In this document: positions 34,001-44,886 of the stretch, piece by piece
How the letters are laid out: each line of letters opens with the position of its first letter
How positions within the stretch are numbered: the first letter of the stretch is position 1
Origin: Hypericum androsaemum
Lineage: Eukaryota > Streptophyta > Magnoliopsida > Malpighiales > Hypericaceae
DNA: 64,000 nt
NCBI GenBank assembly: GCA_963995505.1
Contig: OZ023182.1
Coordinates: 7,184,707-7,248,706 of the forward strand
Reading direction: 5' to 3'
The notes under the pieces: model-generated
Seen by the model: the letters and a program-made list of their open reading frames with translations, nothing else
What the model was told of the DNA's origin: nothing
Database searches by the model: none
Made by a program: the position numbers and the translations under genes

Positions 34001-37000
34001 AATCGCCTTTCATTTGAGAGAGGAGACGATCAATATTTTTTCTGGTTTTAACTGATAAATCTCTATGCAGGTTGTTCGAGGATATTATAGCCCTTCTAAC
34101 GAGGTTGTTCTCGAAGATTTAAATCTTCCAGGTTTGGCTGAATTTAGAGGCCGTTGGCACGGTTCTCTTGATGCAAGTGGTGGAGGCAATGGGGACACTA
34201 TGGTATGTATGTCAGTGTTGTTTACTTAATTTTATTTTAAGTTTCTCATCTGATTTCCATCTCTCTCTCTCTTCTTATTGTTAGGCAGAATTTGACTTTC
34301 AAGGGGAGGATTGGGAGTGGGGCACATATAAAACTCAACGCCTGTTAGCTGCTGGTGCATACAGCAATGATGATGGATTGCGTCTTGACAGGATCTTTAT
34401 CCAGAAGGATAAAGCCACAGTTCATGCTGATGGCATCTTGTTTGGACCAAAAACCAATCTTCATTTTGCTGTTCTTAATTTTCCAGTCAGTCTAGTTCCA
34501 ACCCTAGTTCAGGTCATTGAGTCCACAGCTGCTGAAACTGTTCATTCTTTGAGGCAATTACTGGCCCCAATTCGAGGTGTACTGCACATGGAAGGAGATC
34601 TGCGAGGAAGTCTTGGAAAGCCAGAATGTGATGTGCAAGTAAGGCTCTTGGATGGTGCCATTGGGGGAATTGATCTTGGACGAGCAGAGGTTGCTGCTTC
34701 TGTAACCTCAACCAGTCGGTTTTTGTTCAATGCGAAACTTGAACCATCTATCCAGAATGGGCATGTACACATACAAGGCAGTGTTCCTATAACATTAGTG
34801 AACAGTAGTTTGCCCGACGAAGAAAGTAGTGAAAAAAATAACGGGGAGACTAATTGGGACCCTGGTTTGGTAAAGGGAAGGGTTAGAGAGTCTCCTGACG
34901 AAGCCAATGACAAGAAAATTTCTCGAGAGAGGAATGAAGATGGGTGGAATACTCAGTTGGCAGAAAGCCTTAAAGTTTCAAACTGGAATTTCTTAGATGT
35001 TGGAGAAGTCAGGGTTGATGTTGATGTCAAGGATGGGGGAATGATGCTGTTGACAGCTTTATCTCCATATGCAAATTGGCTTCAGGGCAATGCTGATGTT
35101 ATGCTTGAGGTAAGAAGAATTAAGTACTTTCTGGGGAAGTTTGCTGGGAATTCTTGTGGTTCTGTAATTTGTACTTATGGATTAGCTTATGCAACGGTTT
35201 CTTTGTATCCTTTCAAACAGGTCAGAGGTACAGTTGAGCAGCCTGTGCTGGACGGGTTTGCCTCATTCCACCGAGCATCAATATCTTCCCCGGTTCTCCG
35301 CAAACCACTCTCGAACTTTGGTGGTAGTGTTCACATAAAATCAAATAGACTATGCATATCTTCATTGGAGAGCCGTGTAAGTAGAAGAGGAAAGTTGCTC
35401 ATTAAAGGTAACTTGCCTCTCACTGCTAGTGAGGCATCTCTCGATGATAAAATTGATTTGAAATGTGAAGTTTTGGAAGTTCGAGCTAAGAATATTTTGA
35501 GGTACTCCTTTAATCTCTGACTCTGGGTTTCTCATGATAATGGCCTTTTTTTGGCCACGATGTCTTTATTCTGTAGATAGTTTGGTAAACTTCATGGGTG
35601 CACTGTTAATCGTCTATTTGTTCCTGAATCCAATGGTTCCTGGATTATGGAAGTTAACTGAATATGGCTTTTTTCTTGTTTTTGGTTGTTAGTTCGTTCT
35701 CCACCCCTCTTTGTTGTTGGCTTCAAGATAGCAAATTATTACCCAGCTAGTTTTTGTTCTTCACATGAACTTGTCTCCTTTTGTGTATGCTGTATGTCCT
35801 GTCTGAACTCGTGTTGGGCTCGAATCAGTGGTCAGGTTGATGCTCAACTGCAGATAGCTGGTTCTATGCTGCAACCAAACATCTCAGGGAGTATCAAACT
35901 GAGTCATGGTGAAGCATATCTACCGCATGATAAGGGTAGTGGAGCTACTTCTCTCAACAGATTGGCATCAAGCCAGTCCCGGCTCCCTGGGATGGGAATC
36001 AACCAAGCAGTTGCATCTAGATACTTTTCGCGGTTTTTCAGTTCAGAACCTGCTGCTTTTGGGACCAAGTTCTCCCAACCTAATGGTAATATGAACTATT
36101 GTTGACCTCCTTTCTGGTAGCTGCTAATTGGTTCAAGATTTTGTAATCTAGTGCCGACTTATGAAGAGTCCCTTACAAGGATTGTATGACTTGAAAGTGT
36201 TTTGATTGAGTTCAGGACGCAATTATTTTGCAGCATATTTGTTTGTATGCCCGTATGATCTGCTTATTTGACAAATCTCTGGGTGCAATGCAGTTAAAAC
36301 AGCTGAAGTTGAGGCGGACTTGGATCTAGCAAACATTAAACCTATAGTAGATGTCCGTCTTAGCTCTTTAAAGCTTGCTTTAGGACCAGAGTTGAGGATA
36401 GTTTATCCTTTGATTCTCAATTTCGCTGTTAGTGGAGAGCTGGAGCTGAATGGCCTGGCTGATCCAAAATGGATAAAGCCAAAAGGCGTTTTGACTTTCG
36501 AAAATGGCGATGTTAATCTTGTTGCCACTCAGGCGAGTATATCTGGTCCCAATCACAATCCAGTGCTTCCCTTTCAACCCTTCTTTTCTGTGCTAACCTT
36601 TGTGACTTGTGTTTGCTTCTACATTTTATTATTCAGGTGAGACTCAAGCGTGATCATTTGAATGTTGCCAAATTTGAGCCAGAACATGGACTTGATCCAA
36701 CACTAGACTTGGCGTTGGTGGGGTCAGAATGGCAATTCAGGATTCAGAGTAGAGCCAGTAATTGGCAGGAAAAGCTGGTGGTGACCTCGACTCGTTCCGT
36801 GGAACAGGATGCTCTATCACCGAGTGAGGTATTATAAGAACATCTCATGGGATTGTATCTTAATCAGTCTCATGCCAACAGGCAAAAGTGGTAGCTTCTG
36901 CTGTTGGTCGTAGTTTCCATTCTTTTCCTTCTTTTGATGCAAAGATTTGAACTTGAATTCTTCTATTCCTGAACCAACTCCCTACCACTTGAGCCACGCC

Positions 37001-37651
37001 TCAAGAGCAGGTTCCTCTGATTAAGTTTGAGAGCCAGTGGTGAAAATAACTTTCAGTTGACGAACTTGTTGATTAATTTGAAGTTACATAGTTGTTATAT
37101 CTATTCTCAGGCTGCTAGGGTCTTCGAAAGCCAACTGGCAGAGTCCATATTGGAAGGAGATGGCCAGCTTGCATTTAAGAAGCTCGCAACAGCAACACTG
37201 GAGACGCTGATGCCAAGAATCGAGGGAAAAGGGGAATTTGGTCATGCTAGATGGAGACTTGTTTATGCCCCACAAATTCCCAGTTTACTTTCGGTTGATC
37301 CAACTATTGATCCTCTTAAATCCTTGGCCAATAATATCTCATTTGGCACTGAAGTAGAGGTCCAGCTCGGAAAGCGTCTTCAGGTTACTTCATTTCCGCC
37401 TTTTCGATCTTTCCGTATTTTCTCCCTAACCATTGTGTTGAAGAAGACAGCATCTTCAGCTCCTAATCCGCCTTTAACGAGTTTTCTCTTTCGACTTCCT
37501 ACAGGCCTCCATAGTAAGGCAGATGAAGGACTCCGAAATGGCTGTTCAGTGGACCTTGATCTACCAGCTCACAAGCCGCTTGAGGGTGCTCCTTCAATCC
37601 GCTCCTTCCAAGCGCCTCCTTTTCGAGTATTCTGCTACGTCACAGGACTAA
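25069..37651 (+). CDS. TIC236: TIC236, TamB-like protein of chloroplast inner envelope
   Basis: Twenty-three exons: 25069-26972, 27217-27415, 27496-27555, 27642-27746, 28244-28384, 29314-29376, 29625-29855, 29950-30033, 30731-30888, 30987-31506, 31757-31927, 32061-32120, 32627-32749, 33441-33716, 33855-33920, 34071-34202, 34285-35109, 35221-35501, 35829-36085, 36294-36532, 36637-36828, 37111-37383, 37505-37651. All phases close to 2168 residues, almost the length of Arabidopsis TIC236. The N-terminus (MSLYLSSPILGTPPFGG) is a plastid transit peptide. One membrane span lies at about residues 94-118 (CSVFAAVISGVCLLVWYG). A long beta-rich repeat region follows, then a C-terminal DUF490/TamB domain (LGPELRIVYPLILNFAVSGE, then ISFGTEVEVQLGKRLQ). 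The family bridges the TOC and TIC translocons in the intermembrane space during protein import; the rice orthologue is SSG4. The intron after exon 20 has a GC donor. No damage was seen. Confidence 0.95.
28755..28940 (+). mobile_element. possible SINE-like repeat in TIC236 intron 5
   Basis: The intron carries gagtggcaagggactctgtt, then gattcaagtctcgtgaatg, which resembles the A/B-box layout of tRNA-derived repeats. No target duplication could be established, so this is tentative. Confidence 0.25.
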
Positions 37652-38152
37652 CCTCTCGAAAAGGTAATCGCGGCTGGTTCTCGTGGATTGAAGCATGAAC
37701 TTGATAGGGTGGCATCTCGATCGGCGAATGTTGGAAGAAGTAGATGATTGTATTGTTAGATTACAATCAAGGCGGTGGTGACGAAACAACTCAAATGTAA
37801 AACGATATGTAGCTATAGGCATTCTTTGCTCAAAAATGGTTGAGCTTGTTAATATCTTTAGTTAGGTGACCATATGATAATGGAAGGTTTTTGCAAGTGT
37901 AAGTCACATGCATATAAATGAAATCCTACTGAGAATACATGAGTCAAAAGATACAATTTTTTTTAAATTTATGACAAGTAAAATCTTACTGTCTGGACCA
38001 ATTCTGTTTTTTGGGGTAAAAAACGACTTGTCGTCTGGTGCAAGGGGTTACCGTTCGGGTAGGAAACGAGAGGCGGGAAAGGGAGAATGAACCATCCCTT
38101 CCCAAGTCCCACCCCTGGTTCCCATTTGGAAAGCAGTTATAGATAAAAATAT
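37652..38152. other. 3' flank of TIC236
   Basis: This holds the TIC236 3' untranslated region and AT-rich spacer. Nothing else was recognised. Confidence 0.4.
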
Positions 38153-38455
38153 GGGCAAATTATTCTCAAATTTTTGGTTTATAGTTTTATTATTTACAGG
38201 TCCCAAGTTTTTAAAAATAGTGTATGAGATCTTTGCTTTTTAAAAAAATATTGGTCTGAGGTCCTTAATTATCGGATCGATTTTCTTAAAAATCGATCCT
38301 AAACCCTAAATCTCTGGAGAAAATCTTTGATCCGGTGATTAGGGACCTCAGACTAATATTTTTAAAAAAAAGAAGAGATCTCATACACTGTTTCAAAAAG
38401 TTAGAGACATGTGAATAATAAAATTATAAATCTGAGATCTGAGAATAATTTACCC
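38153..38455. mobile_element. MULE-type MITE, 303 bp, perfect 9-bp target duplication
   Basis: Nearly the whole element folds back. The left ~125 bases (GGGCAAATTATTCTCA, later gtgtatgagatct and tctgaggtcc) pair with the inverted right arm (ggacctcaga, agatctcatacac, TGAGAATAATTTACCC). It is flanked by identical TAAAAATAT at 38144-38152 and 38456-38464, the 9-bp duplication typical of Mutator-like elements. It has no coding capacity. A transcript would form a long hairpin. Confidence 0.9.
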
Positions 38456-39093
38456 TAAAAATATTACCATTTATGTCTCGTTGAACTAATTAATTTGATT
38501 TTAAAATCTTTTAAATAGAGATTAGAAAAAATATAACAAAAATGTTACATTGATAATGTTTCGATACGGTAAAATGTCACCTTCCATATAAACTCACAAA
38601 ATAGAAACACAAAAAGGAGAAAATATAAAAGAGAATAAATTTATCGAAAGAAACAAAACAACGGGAGAACAAGAAACAGCCTCCGAGAGATTTGATTTCA
38701 ATAAAACGGTTACCAGAAGACGAACGACGACGTAGGACGCCTCTTTGCTCAGGTACCTTCTCTATCGTCGACGCCGTTTTGGTCCTTATCTATGATCGCC
38801 GAAGAAGGCGCCGATCTTAATCCCGTCGTTCGGGTCAAAATTGAACTCGAAACCGATCGCTTTTAGGTGTTTTGGCAGGGAGCGTAATCGAGGATAGGTT
38901 AGCCCTCGATCTTCGTCTTCCTTCGGTCTAGATTCGGTTTTCTGGATCTGACGATGATCTCCTCCCGGAATGCGGCGGTTATGCGTTCTTTTGTCGGCGA
39001 GTGCTTTTTCTTTTGGTTTTTTGATGAAGAGATCCTTTGTTGTGAGGGACGGCGTCGTTTTGAATGTTTTGTTTTTGGTATTAACTGCCAGCA
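38456..39093 (+). promoter_or_regulatory. upstream region and leader of CID gene
   Basis: AT-rich promoter DNA is followed from about 38690 by a GC-richer leader. No clear TATA box was placed, and a leader intron is possible. The minus-strand frame at 38786-39115 looks like a shadow. Confidence 0.35.
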
Positions 39094-40264
39094 ATGAAGC
39101 CTCCGGGAGTGTCATCGTTGAATCCGTACGCAGCCTCGTATGTCCCGCTGGCTAAGAGGGACGGGAATGATAAGGCTAATGCTCATGGATCGCCGGTCCG
39201 GTATGCTCCTGTTTCGGCCCACGGTTCCTACTACAGCTCGTCGTCGCAGCAGAATCCCAGACACGTCGTGCAGAAGCAGCAGCTGGTGGATGAAGAGCAC
39301 GAGATGGATTTGGCCTACTTGCATATGTCCTTTCCCGGCATCTCTTATGAGTCCCTTAATGATGTTTACCTGGCCAACATTGGTGACCTGGATGCCTCCA
39401 TTGACATGCTTAACCAACTCGAGGTAATGTTGTGCGTACCGTGTCACAATCGTGCTTTAACCGTCACTTTTTGCAATCTACTAGCTCTGTTAACTAATGC
39501 AGTCTGACACTGGTTAAAACTTCTGCTTGCAATCATGGATCTGGGAGTTGTTTGATGAATGGAAACAGAATATTGGCCTTTGCATGTTTGTAAACTTTTT
39601 TGGCATGAGATTTTGAGAAAAGAGAATCTTGAGATGTTTGAATAGAATGCTTACTTGTGTCACCAGTGAGTTCTTTTGTTGTGTGTTTATGAATAGAATG
39701 CTTCTGAGGAAGATACATCAGGGAATGATCAATGTTTTGTCTGCTGTGGATTTTTGGCTCAAGTTACTCGAACCGCCTGACACTATTTTTGGTTTCTGTA
39801 AGTTGGTTAAAAAATGTGCGCACGATATTGTATTTGTGGCTGGCAAGTCATATTTACTGCAGTTGACCCGCCATGTCCAATTCAAATATCGCTAGCCACA
39901 TCTGCATCCGCTGTACTTGGAAGGAAGATGTAAATGTCTTTATTTGCTTGTATGCTCTGGGACTAGAGTGTAGTTTCGTCATTTGTATTTGCATTCTTAA
40001 TAGAAATACAATAAACCCAATCCGACAAATATTCTTGGTTAGAGCAATTGTTGTTTTGGCGTAATTTAATGAGCTTTTCTTCTTTTTCTCTTATGCTTGC
40101 AGTTTGGCATCGTACCTTCTTCTGAAAATCTGCCTGACAGTTTGGACATTGGTGATGTCTCTGAATCAGCTGATTCTTCATCCGTGAAACTGAAGAATGT
40201 AGTCGGTGAAGCTAGTACCTCTTCAGCCAGTCCTGCAGCAGCAGAATCTGTCACCGTCGCCTGA
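39094..40264 (+). CDS. CID5/CID6-like PAM2-CUE protein
   Basis: Two exons (39094-39423, 40103-40264) joined by a GT-AG phase-0 intron encode 163 residues. Near the N-terminus SSLNPYAASYVPLAKR (about 6-21) is a PAM2 motif, which binds the MLLE domain of poly(A)-binding protein. Residues about 74-112 (EMDLAYLHMSFPGISYESLN, then VYLANIGDLDASIDML) form a CUE domain, which binds ubiquitin. This pairing and the small size match the Arabidopsis CTC-interacting domain proteins CID5 (IPD1) and CID6. The acidic Ser-rich tail (GDVSESADSSSVKLK) is disordered. CID5 versus CID6 cannot be decided. It sits at one end of the PPR-DnaJ array, as CID6 sits beside a DnaJ gene in Arabidopsis. Confidence 0.88.
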
Positions 40265-41232
40265 TCAGTTCCGGATGGATGGATCTCTCCTGTATTTGCC
40301 CAACTGTTCTTATCTTGTGTATAAGAAGTCTTTAGTTAGGGTACATTCCAGAGAGGCTAGAGCAGATACATGTACTTCTTCTGGTCATGAATGTATAGTT
40401 TTAACCCTTTTCTTTTTCCGGGTTCTGCTTTAGTCAGCGGTCGATGATGTTTCGAGAAATGTTGTGATATTTTGGTCCCCAAACGCTTTTGACTCTGTGT
40501 TGTCGGAATGGTTTCCAGATTGCCTGGTAAAAAACTGCATGTACGGATGAAGATTATGATGATGGGAGAGTTTCTGCTGCCATGTTCCTCTTCTCATCCA
40601 TCTGGTTTCTCGCATCAATCATTTTGTTTTTTTTAGGTCCTTGCTTGAGATGGAGGCCTCCCGAGCTGTCTGTTTCTCTCATCATCTATTACCTTCTTGC
40701 AGCGGGGCATCTGCATCAGCTTGATTCGTATATTTGCATGTCAAGATATATATAAAAACAAATCTTCTTAGCTCGCCTCAAATCCAAAATTTGTTCAACA
40801 GTAACAACATACAGAAAATTATCAAGTTCGGAAAGAGAAAACTAGTGCATAAGTTGTTTTTTTTTTGGTCGGGATAAGTTGTTGAAAATTCGTGGTCTTC
40901 GTTTTATACCTCAGCCCTTTTCCAGTTCCTGCATAATTGACAAACAAGAGTCGGTATGAGTAATAATACGTATAAAAAGAGTAGTTGGAATGAATTTTTT
41001 TTAAGGTTAATTAAACACCGTCTAATACAGATAAAACATCATCACTTGGATGGAGAGAAGTAAGCCCCAAGTTGCTCCTACCCTTCCCAATTTTAGCTGA
41101 TAGGGTTTTACAAGACACAAAATCCTTGCAAGCTCTTCTTCGAAACAGTCTCTCTCTCTCTCTAACCTCCCAATTCAAGCAATCTCTTTTCCACCATTCC
41201 CAGAAGCCCTTTTTCTTTCCTCCTCCCTTGAA
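40265..41232. other. spacer between CID and first PPR gene
   Basis: This contains the CID 3' untranslated region and the PPR upstream region. A CT tract lies at about 41150-41164, just upstream of the PPR start. No other gene was seen. Confidence 0.4.
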
Positions 41233-43443
41233 ATGCAACTGCGTCCAATTCGCTCACTGACCCAATTCCCTGCACCCCTCCCCACAATTTTCCGTACCCT
41301 CTTCGTAAAGCTCTCATCTTTAGCCCTCAACACCACCGAAGAACCCACCTCAAGAAGCTCCCATGATCATCCCACCTACCAGGAATTTCGAAGCAAGATG
41401 CGTGCTTTTGCTTCTTCAGGTGAATTCACCCAAGCCCTTCACACTTTGAACGCTATGAAGAACACGGTACCTGGTTCCGGGACAGTTTATGACATCAATG
41501 CTTTGATTCTTTGGTATTGGAGGTCTCGAAAAGTCGAAAACTTTGGTGTTCTTGTTGATTTGTACCTTGTGATGAAGAGGTTTGGCCCCAAACCGAATGC
41601 GAACACTTTTAGGACACTGCTCAATGGGATGACGGCTCTAGGGAAGTTGGAGGATGCTGCGTTTGTTGTGGATGAGATGTGCCAATTCGGGTTTGTCCCT
41701 TCGTTTACGGTCGTATCTAAGTTGTTGAAGAAGTTTGTTGAGTTAGGGAGAGTGACGGATTCGTTTGCCATGTTGGATGTTATGTTGAGGTTTGGTTATA
41801 GTCCGACTGAACCGAGCTTGTCTAAGTTGATTTATATGCTTTGCGATCGTCGGATGGTACGGGAGGCGTGTTCTGTGTTTTCAACGCTGTTGAGAAAAGG
41901 GCATGTGTATAGCGGGAATACTTTGACTCCGATCCTTTGGGCGTGGTGTAAGTCTGGCCGGAGCTGTACTGCTTTGCGATTTATGTATTGGATGATTGGG
42001 AGGGGTCTTGTGGTTGATGTTTGCTCATACACAGCTCTGGTTTACGGGTTTAGCAATGAAGGTCGGTTGGATCGTGCATTCTGGTGTTTGGGGGAAATGC
42101 AACGTGTTGGTCGTCACCCTAATGTTATTACGTATACTGTGCTTCTTAAGTACTTCTGTGATTGCGGGAACGTTGATGAGGCATTGGATTTCCTGAAGGT
42201 GATGGAAAGGAAAGGGTGTTCACCAGACTTAGTTGCATACAATATTGTTCTCCGGGAACTTTTCCATCAAGCTAGAGTGTCTGAAATCCGTGGCCTTTTC
42301 CAAATCATGAAAGAAAAGGGATTGTCTTACGATGAGTATACCATTTCTGCATTTGCTGGACGACTTGTGAAGATCGGGGAAGTTGGGGTTGCTTATCAAA
42401 CACTGCTTGACGAAATTTCCAAGGGATGCTGTGTAGATGTTGGTCTTTATAACATATATTTTCATTGTTTGTGTCTTCTGAATAAATCAAGAGATGCACT
42501 GGCCGAGTTATGGAAAATGAAAAAACAAGGTTTCGAGCCAAGTAATGTGTCATATAACACCATTTTGGATGGCTTCTGCCGTGAACATAGTTTGGATGAA
42601 GCTTCGGGGCTTTTGGACCAATTTAAGTGGGATGCAAATGGACCTGACTTGATTTCCTTCAACACAATCCTGTCTTCAGCTTGCAAAGAACATAACTCGG
42701 TGATAATTCGGAGAGTCCTATCCCAAATGGAAACCGAAGGAATTAGTCCCGACGATGTCAGTTTTGCTTGTTTGATCCAATATTACTGCTTGGCTGGGAA
42801 ATTCCCCGACTGCTTAAAGCTATTGGATACCATGATGACTCAGGGTCATTGTCCTTCCATGGCCACTATCAATAAAGTGTTGGATAAGCTTTGCAGGAAT
42901 GGATCACCGGGGACTGCTGTGCAGCTCTCGAATCATCTCAGAAATCGTGAATCTTTACTTAATACAGCATCATACAACATCCTAATCCGAGCGGCCATGA
43001 GGAATCATAACAATTCTCTTGTAAACCAGTTGCTCGATGATATGTGTGATCAGAAACTGAAACCTGACAAATTTACTTACAGTTGCTTGATTTATGGCTA
43101 TTGCCAGGAAGGCAGGATATCAAGAGCATTCCGTTTGAGGAATGAAATGCTAGAGGAAGGGTTCACACCCACACCTGCAGCTTATAATACCTTAATGGAG
43201 GCAATGCTAAGGAGAGGCAGATTTCCGTACGTTATCTCTTTACTTCAAGACATGTTAATACAAGGGTGTATTCCGGACGAGGCAACTTGGAAAATAATTA
43301 TTCGAGCCCCATGGAAACGCTGGTTGAAGATTTTCCCTGAACTTGTGCAAATCCTGGAGGAAATTTATGCTGCAATGTCTAATATCAACAAGCAATGCAA
43401 GCCGACTCGTGCCTCGAAGAAACTACGGGTGATCAGAGCATGA
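41233..43443 (+). CDS. P-class pentatricopeptide repeat protein (array copy 1, intact)
   Basis: A single exon encodes 736 residues. The N-terminus (MQLRPIRSLTQFPAPLPTIF) is basic and Ser/Leu-rich, suggesting import into mitochondria or plastids. From about residue 55 nearly the whole protein is 35-residue PPR units, for example PNVITYTVLLKYFCDCGNVD, PDLVAYNIVLRELFHQARVS and PDKFTYSCLIYGYCQEGRIS. The repeats are of the plain P type, with no E, DYW, SMR or RNase-like domain at the C-terminus, so a role in organelle RNA stability, splicing or translation is the family expectation. The target RNA is unknown. It is the only full-length PPR in the array and is the parent of the pseudogenes at 46790 and 53313. 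Confidence 0.92.
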   Translation: MQLRPIRSLTQFPAPLPTIFRTLFVKLSSLALNTTEEPTSRSSHDHPTYQEFRSKMRAFASSGEFTQALHTLNAMKNTVPGSGTVYDINALILWYWRSRKVENFGVLVDLYLVMKRFGPKPNANTFRTLLNGMTALGKLEDAAFVVDEMCQFGFVPSFTVVSKLLKKFVELGRVTDSFAMLDVMLRFGYSPTEPSLSKLIYMLCDRRMVREACSVFSTLLRKGHVYSGNTLTPILWAWCKSGRSCTALRFMYWMIGRGLVVDVCSYTALVYGFSNEGRLDRAFWCLGEMQRVGRHPNVITYTVLLKYFCDCGNVDEALDFLKVMERKGCSPDLVAYNIVLRELFHQARVSEIRGLFQIMKEKGLSYDEYTISAFAGRLVKIGEVGVAYQTLLDEISKGCCVDVGLYNIYFHCLCLLNKSRDALAELWKMKKQGFEPSNVSYNTILDGFCREHSLDEASGLLDQFKWDANGPDLISFNTILSSACKEHNSVIIRRVLSQMETEGISPDDVSFACLIQYYCLAGKFPDCLKLLDTMMTQGHCPSMATINKVLDKLCRNGSPGTAVQLSNHLRNRESLLNTASYNILIRAAMRNHNNSLVNQLLDDMCDQKLKPDKFTYSCLIYGYCQEGRISRAFRLRNEMLEEGFTPTPAAYNTLMEAMLRRGRFPYVISLLQDMLIQGCIPDEATWKIIIRAPWKRWLKIFPELVQILEEIYAAMSNINKQCKPTRASKKLRVIRA

Positions 43444-44886
43444 GACACCTTGTTCAGGTACCATGGGCAGTCTCTCTTTAACTTGGAGGGCATTTGAGAA
43501 GAAGATAGCAAAGGTCAGTCCTTTACAATTCATGGCAGCGCATCTTATTTCTCTTTGCATGTGCTTACAAGTGGGATGTTTTGAATGCACTTACAACTCA
43601 TTGGATGGCTTACTCCCTGAACGTTGCATCGATGCTTGTCTTGGTTGGAAATCCATTGTAGCTTATCATCGATGGAGTTTCTTACGACTACTTTCAGGTC
43701 GTAAGAGCATTCGCGCAGACCCGCCACAGATGACTGTTGTATGGTTTGCGGACAGCAAGTTTGGCAGGAAGATTGTGTTCTCTACATACACATTGGAAGG
43801 TACCATTCTTAGACTTCTGTATAGGGATGTTCCCATAGTCACACTACCCTTCGAAATTGACAGTGTCTCCTTCTCAGCAGTAGGTTAATTTGGTAAAATG
43901 TACAGAATTTCATTTAATGAGTTGGTAAGCGAAATGTGCATAATGCCAGCTTGGAAGTCTGATGCATTTGATGTACTTATGATACATTCTGGAGGGTGAG
44001 TTTTCCGATTTCGGTTCAGGTGCAAAGAATCACAGATACTTGAACTTTCCAATTATGTGACTATTCCATACATGACCTCATGTGCCTCTTCCTTGGTAAA
44101 AAAGAAACCATTGGTTCTAGTATCTCAAGTACAAAATGAATATTTCTATTTTTTTTTTCATAAAGAGGAGCAATTCCGAACTTTGTTTCTAATAACTCAT
44201 TAGATTATGCCACAATCTGGGCTCCAAAAAAATGATTTTTTTTTAGGTTCTGATACACTAGTATTTTATGATTCTAAATAATGTGACCGGGTGACAGAAT
44301 TTTATATAACCAAATAATAAATATTAGTTCATTTTTTATATTCCCCTGGTAGGCAGTAAAGTGGACTTCAACGGGAAAAACCCAAAATTGGCGCTTAATC
44401 CCGATACTCACTGGAGTTGGCAGTTACTATAGTTTTTTTTGAACACTTAGTTAAGTGGCACCTACTAACCTCTTCGCCTTCCCGTTTATGTCTGTTATTT
44501 TACGGCACAAAACAAGAACAAGAAGAAGAAAGTTCTTGAAAATAAAGAGGAAATTTTATAATCGAATAGCCAGGGAGAAGGGCGGGAAAGAGGATAAAGG
44601 CTAGACCTTTATATTCTCTTTCTCTATATAACTAAGAAGAAAGGAACGATTTTTAGCCTCATACCAATCAAAATCGCATCTTTCAATCCAAACCCAGTTC
44701 TTTTTTCAACTTGTTCTCATCTCCTTCCTCGGGAATTTGACTTGAAGAGAAAGGGTGTTTGTTCTTGGCTTTGAGGTGGATAAAGTTTGACTCTTGAGCT
44801 TGGTTTAGAGCCAGCTTTGATCTGGTAGATAGAATAGAAAGACCCCATTTGGCAATTTTTATCTAGAAAAGGTGAAAAACGAAGAT
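43444..44886 (+). other. PPR 3' flank and DnaJ-1 upstream region
   Basis: The first 600 bp are the PPR 3' flank, which recurs after the pseudogene PPR copies (49930-50060 and 54200-54330). The open frame at 43463-43888 is not conserved in frame between copies and is not taken as a gene. The DnaJ-1 promoter follows (see the separate heat-shock and TATA entry). Confidence 0.5.
44528..44631 (+). promoter_or_regulatory. heat-shock element and TATA box of DnaJ-1
   Basis: GAAagTTCttGAA at 44528-44540 is a perfect three-unit heat-shock element (alternating GAA/TTC blocks every five bases). TATATAA lies at 44625-44631, about 85 bp downstream, and the ATG is about 255 bp after that. The layout suggests heat-inducible expression by HSF factors. 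Confidence 0.65.

Noticed and set aside
43463..43888. 141-residue open frame after the intact PPR gene
   Set aside because: It lies in the PPR 3' flank, matches nothing I recognise, and its frame is not preserved in the duplicated flank at 49930-50060.
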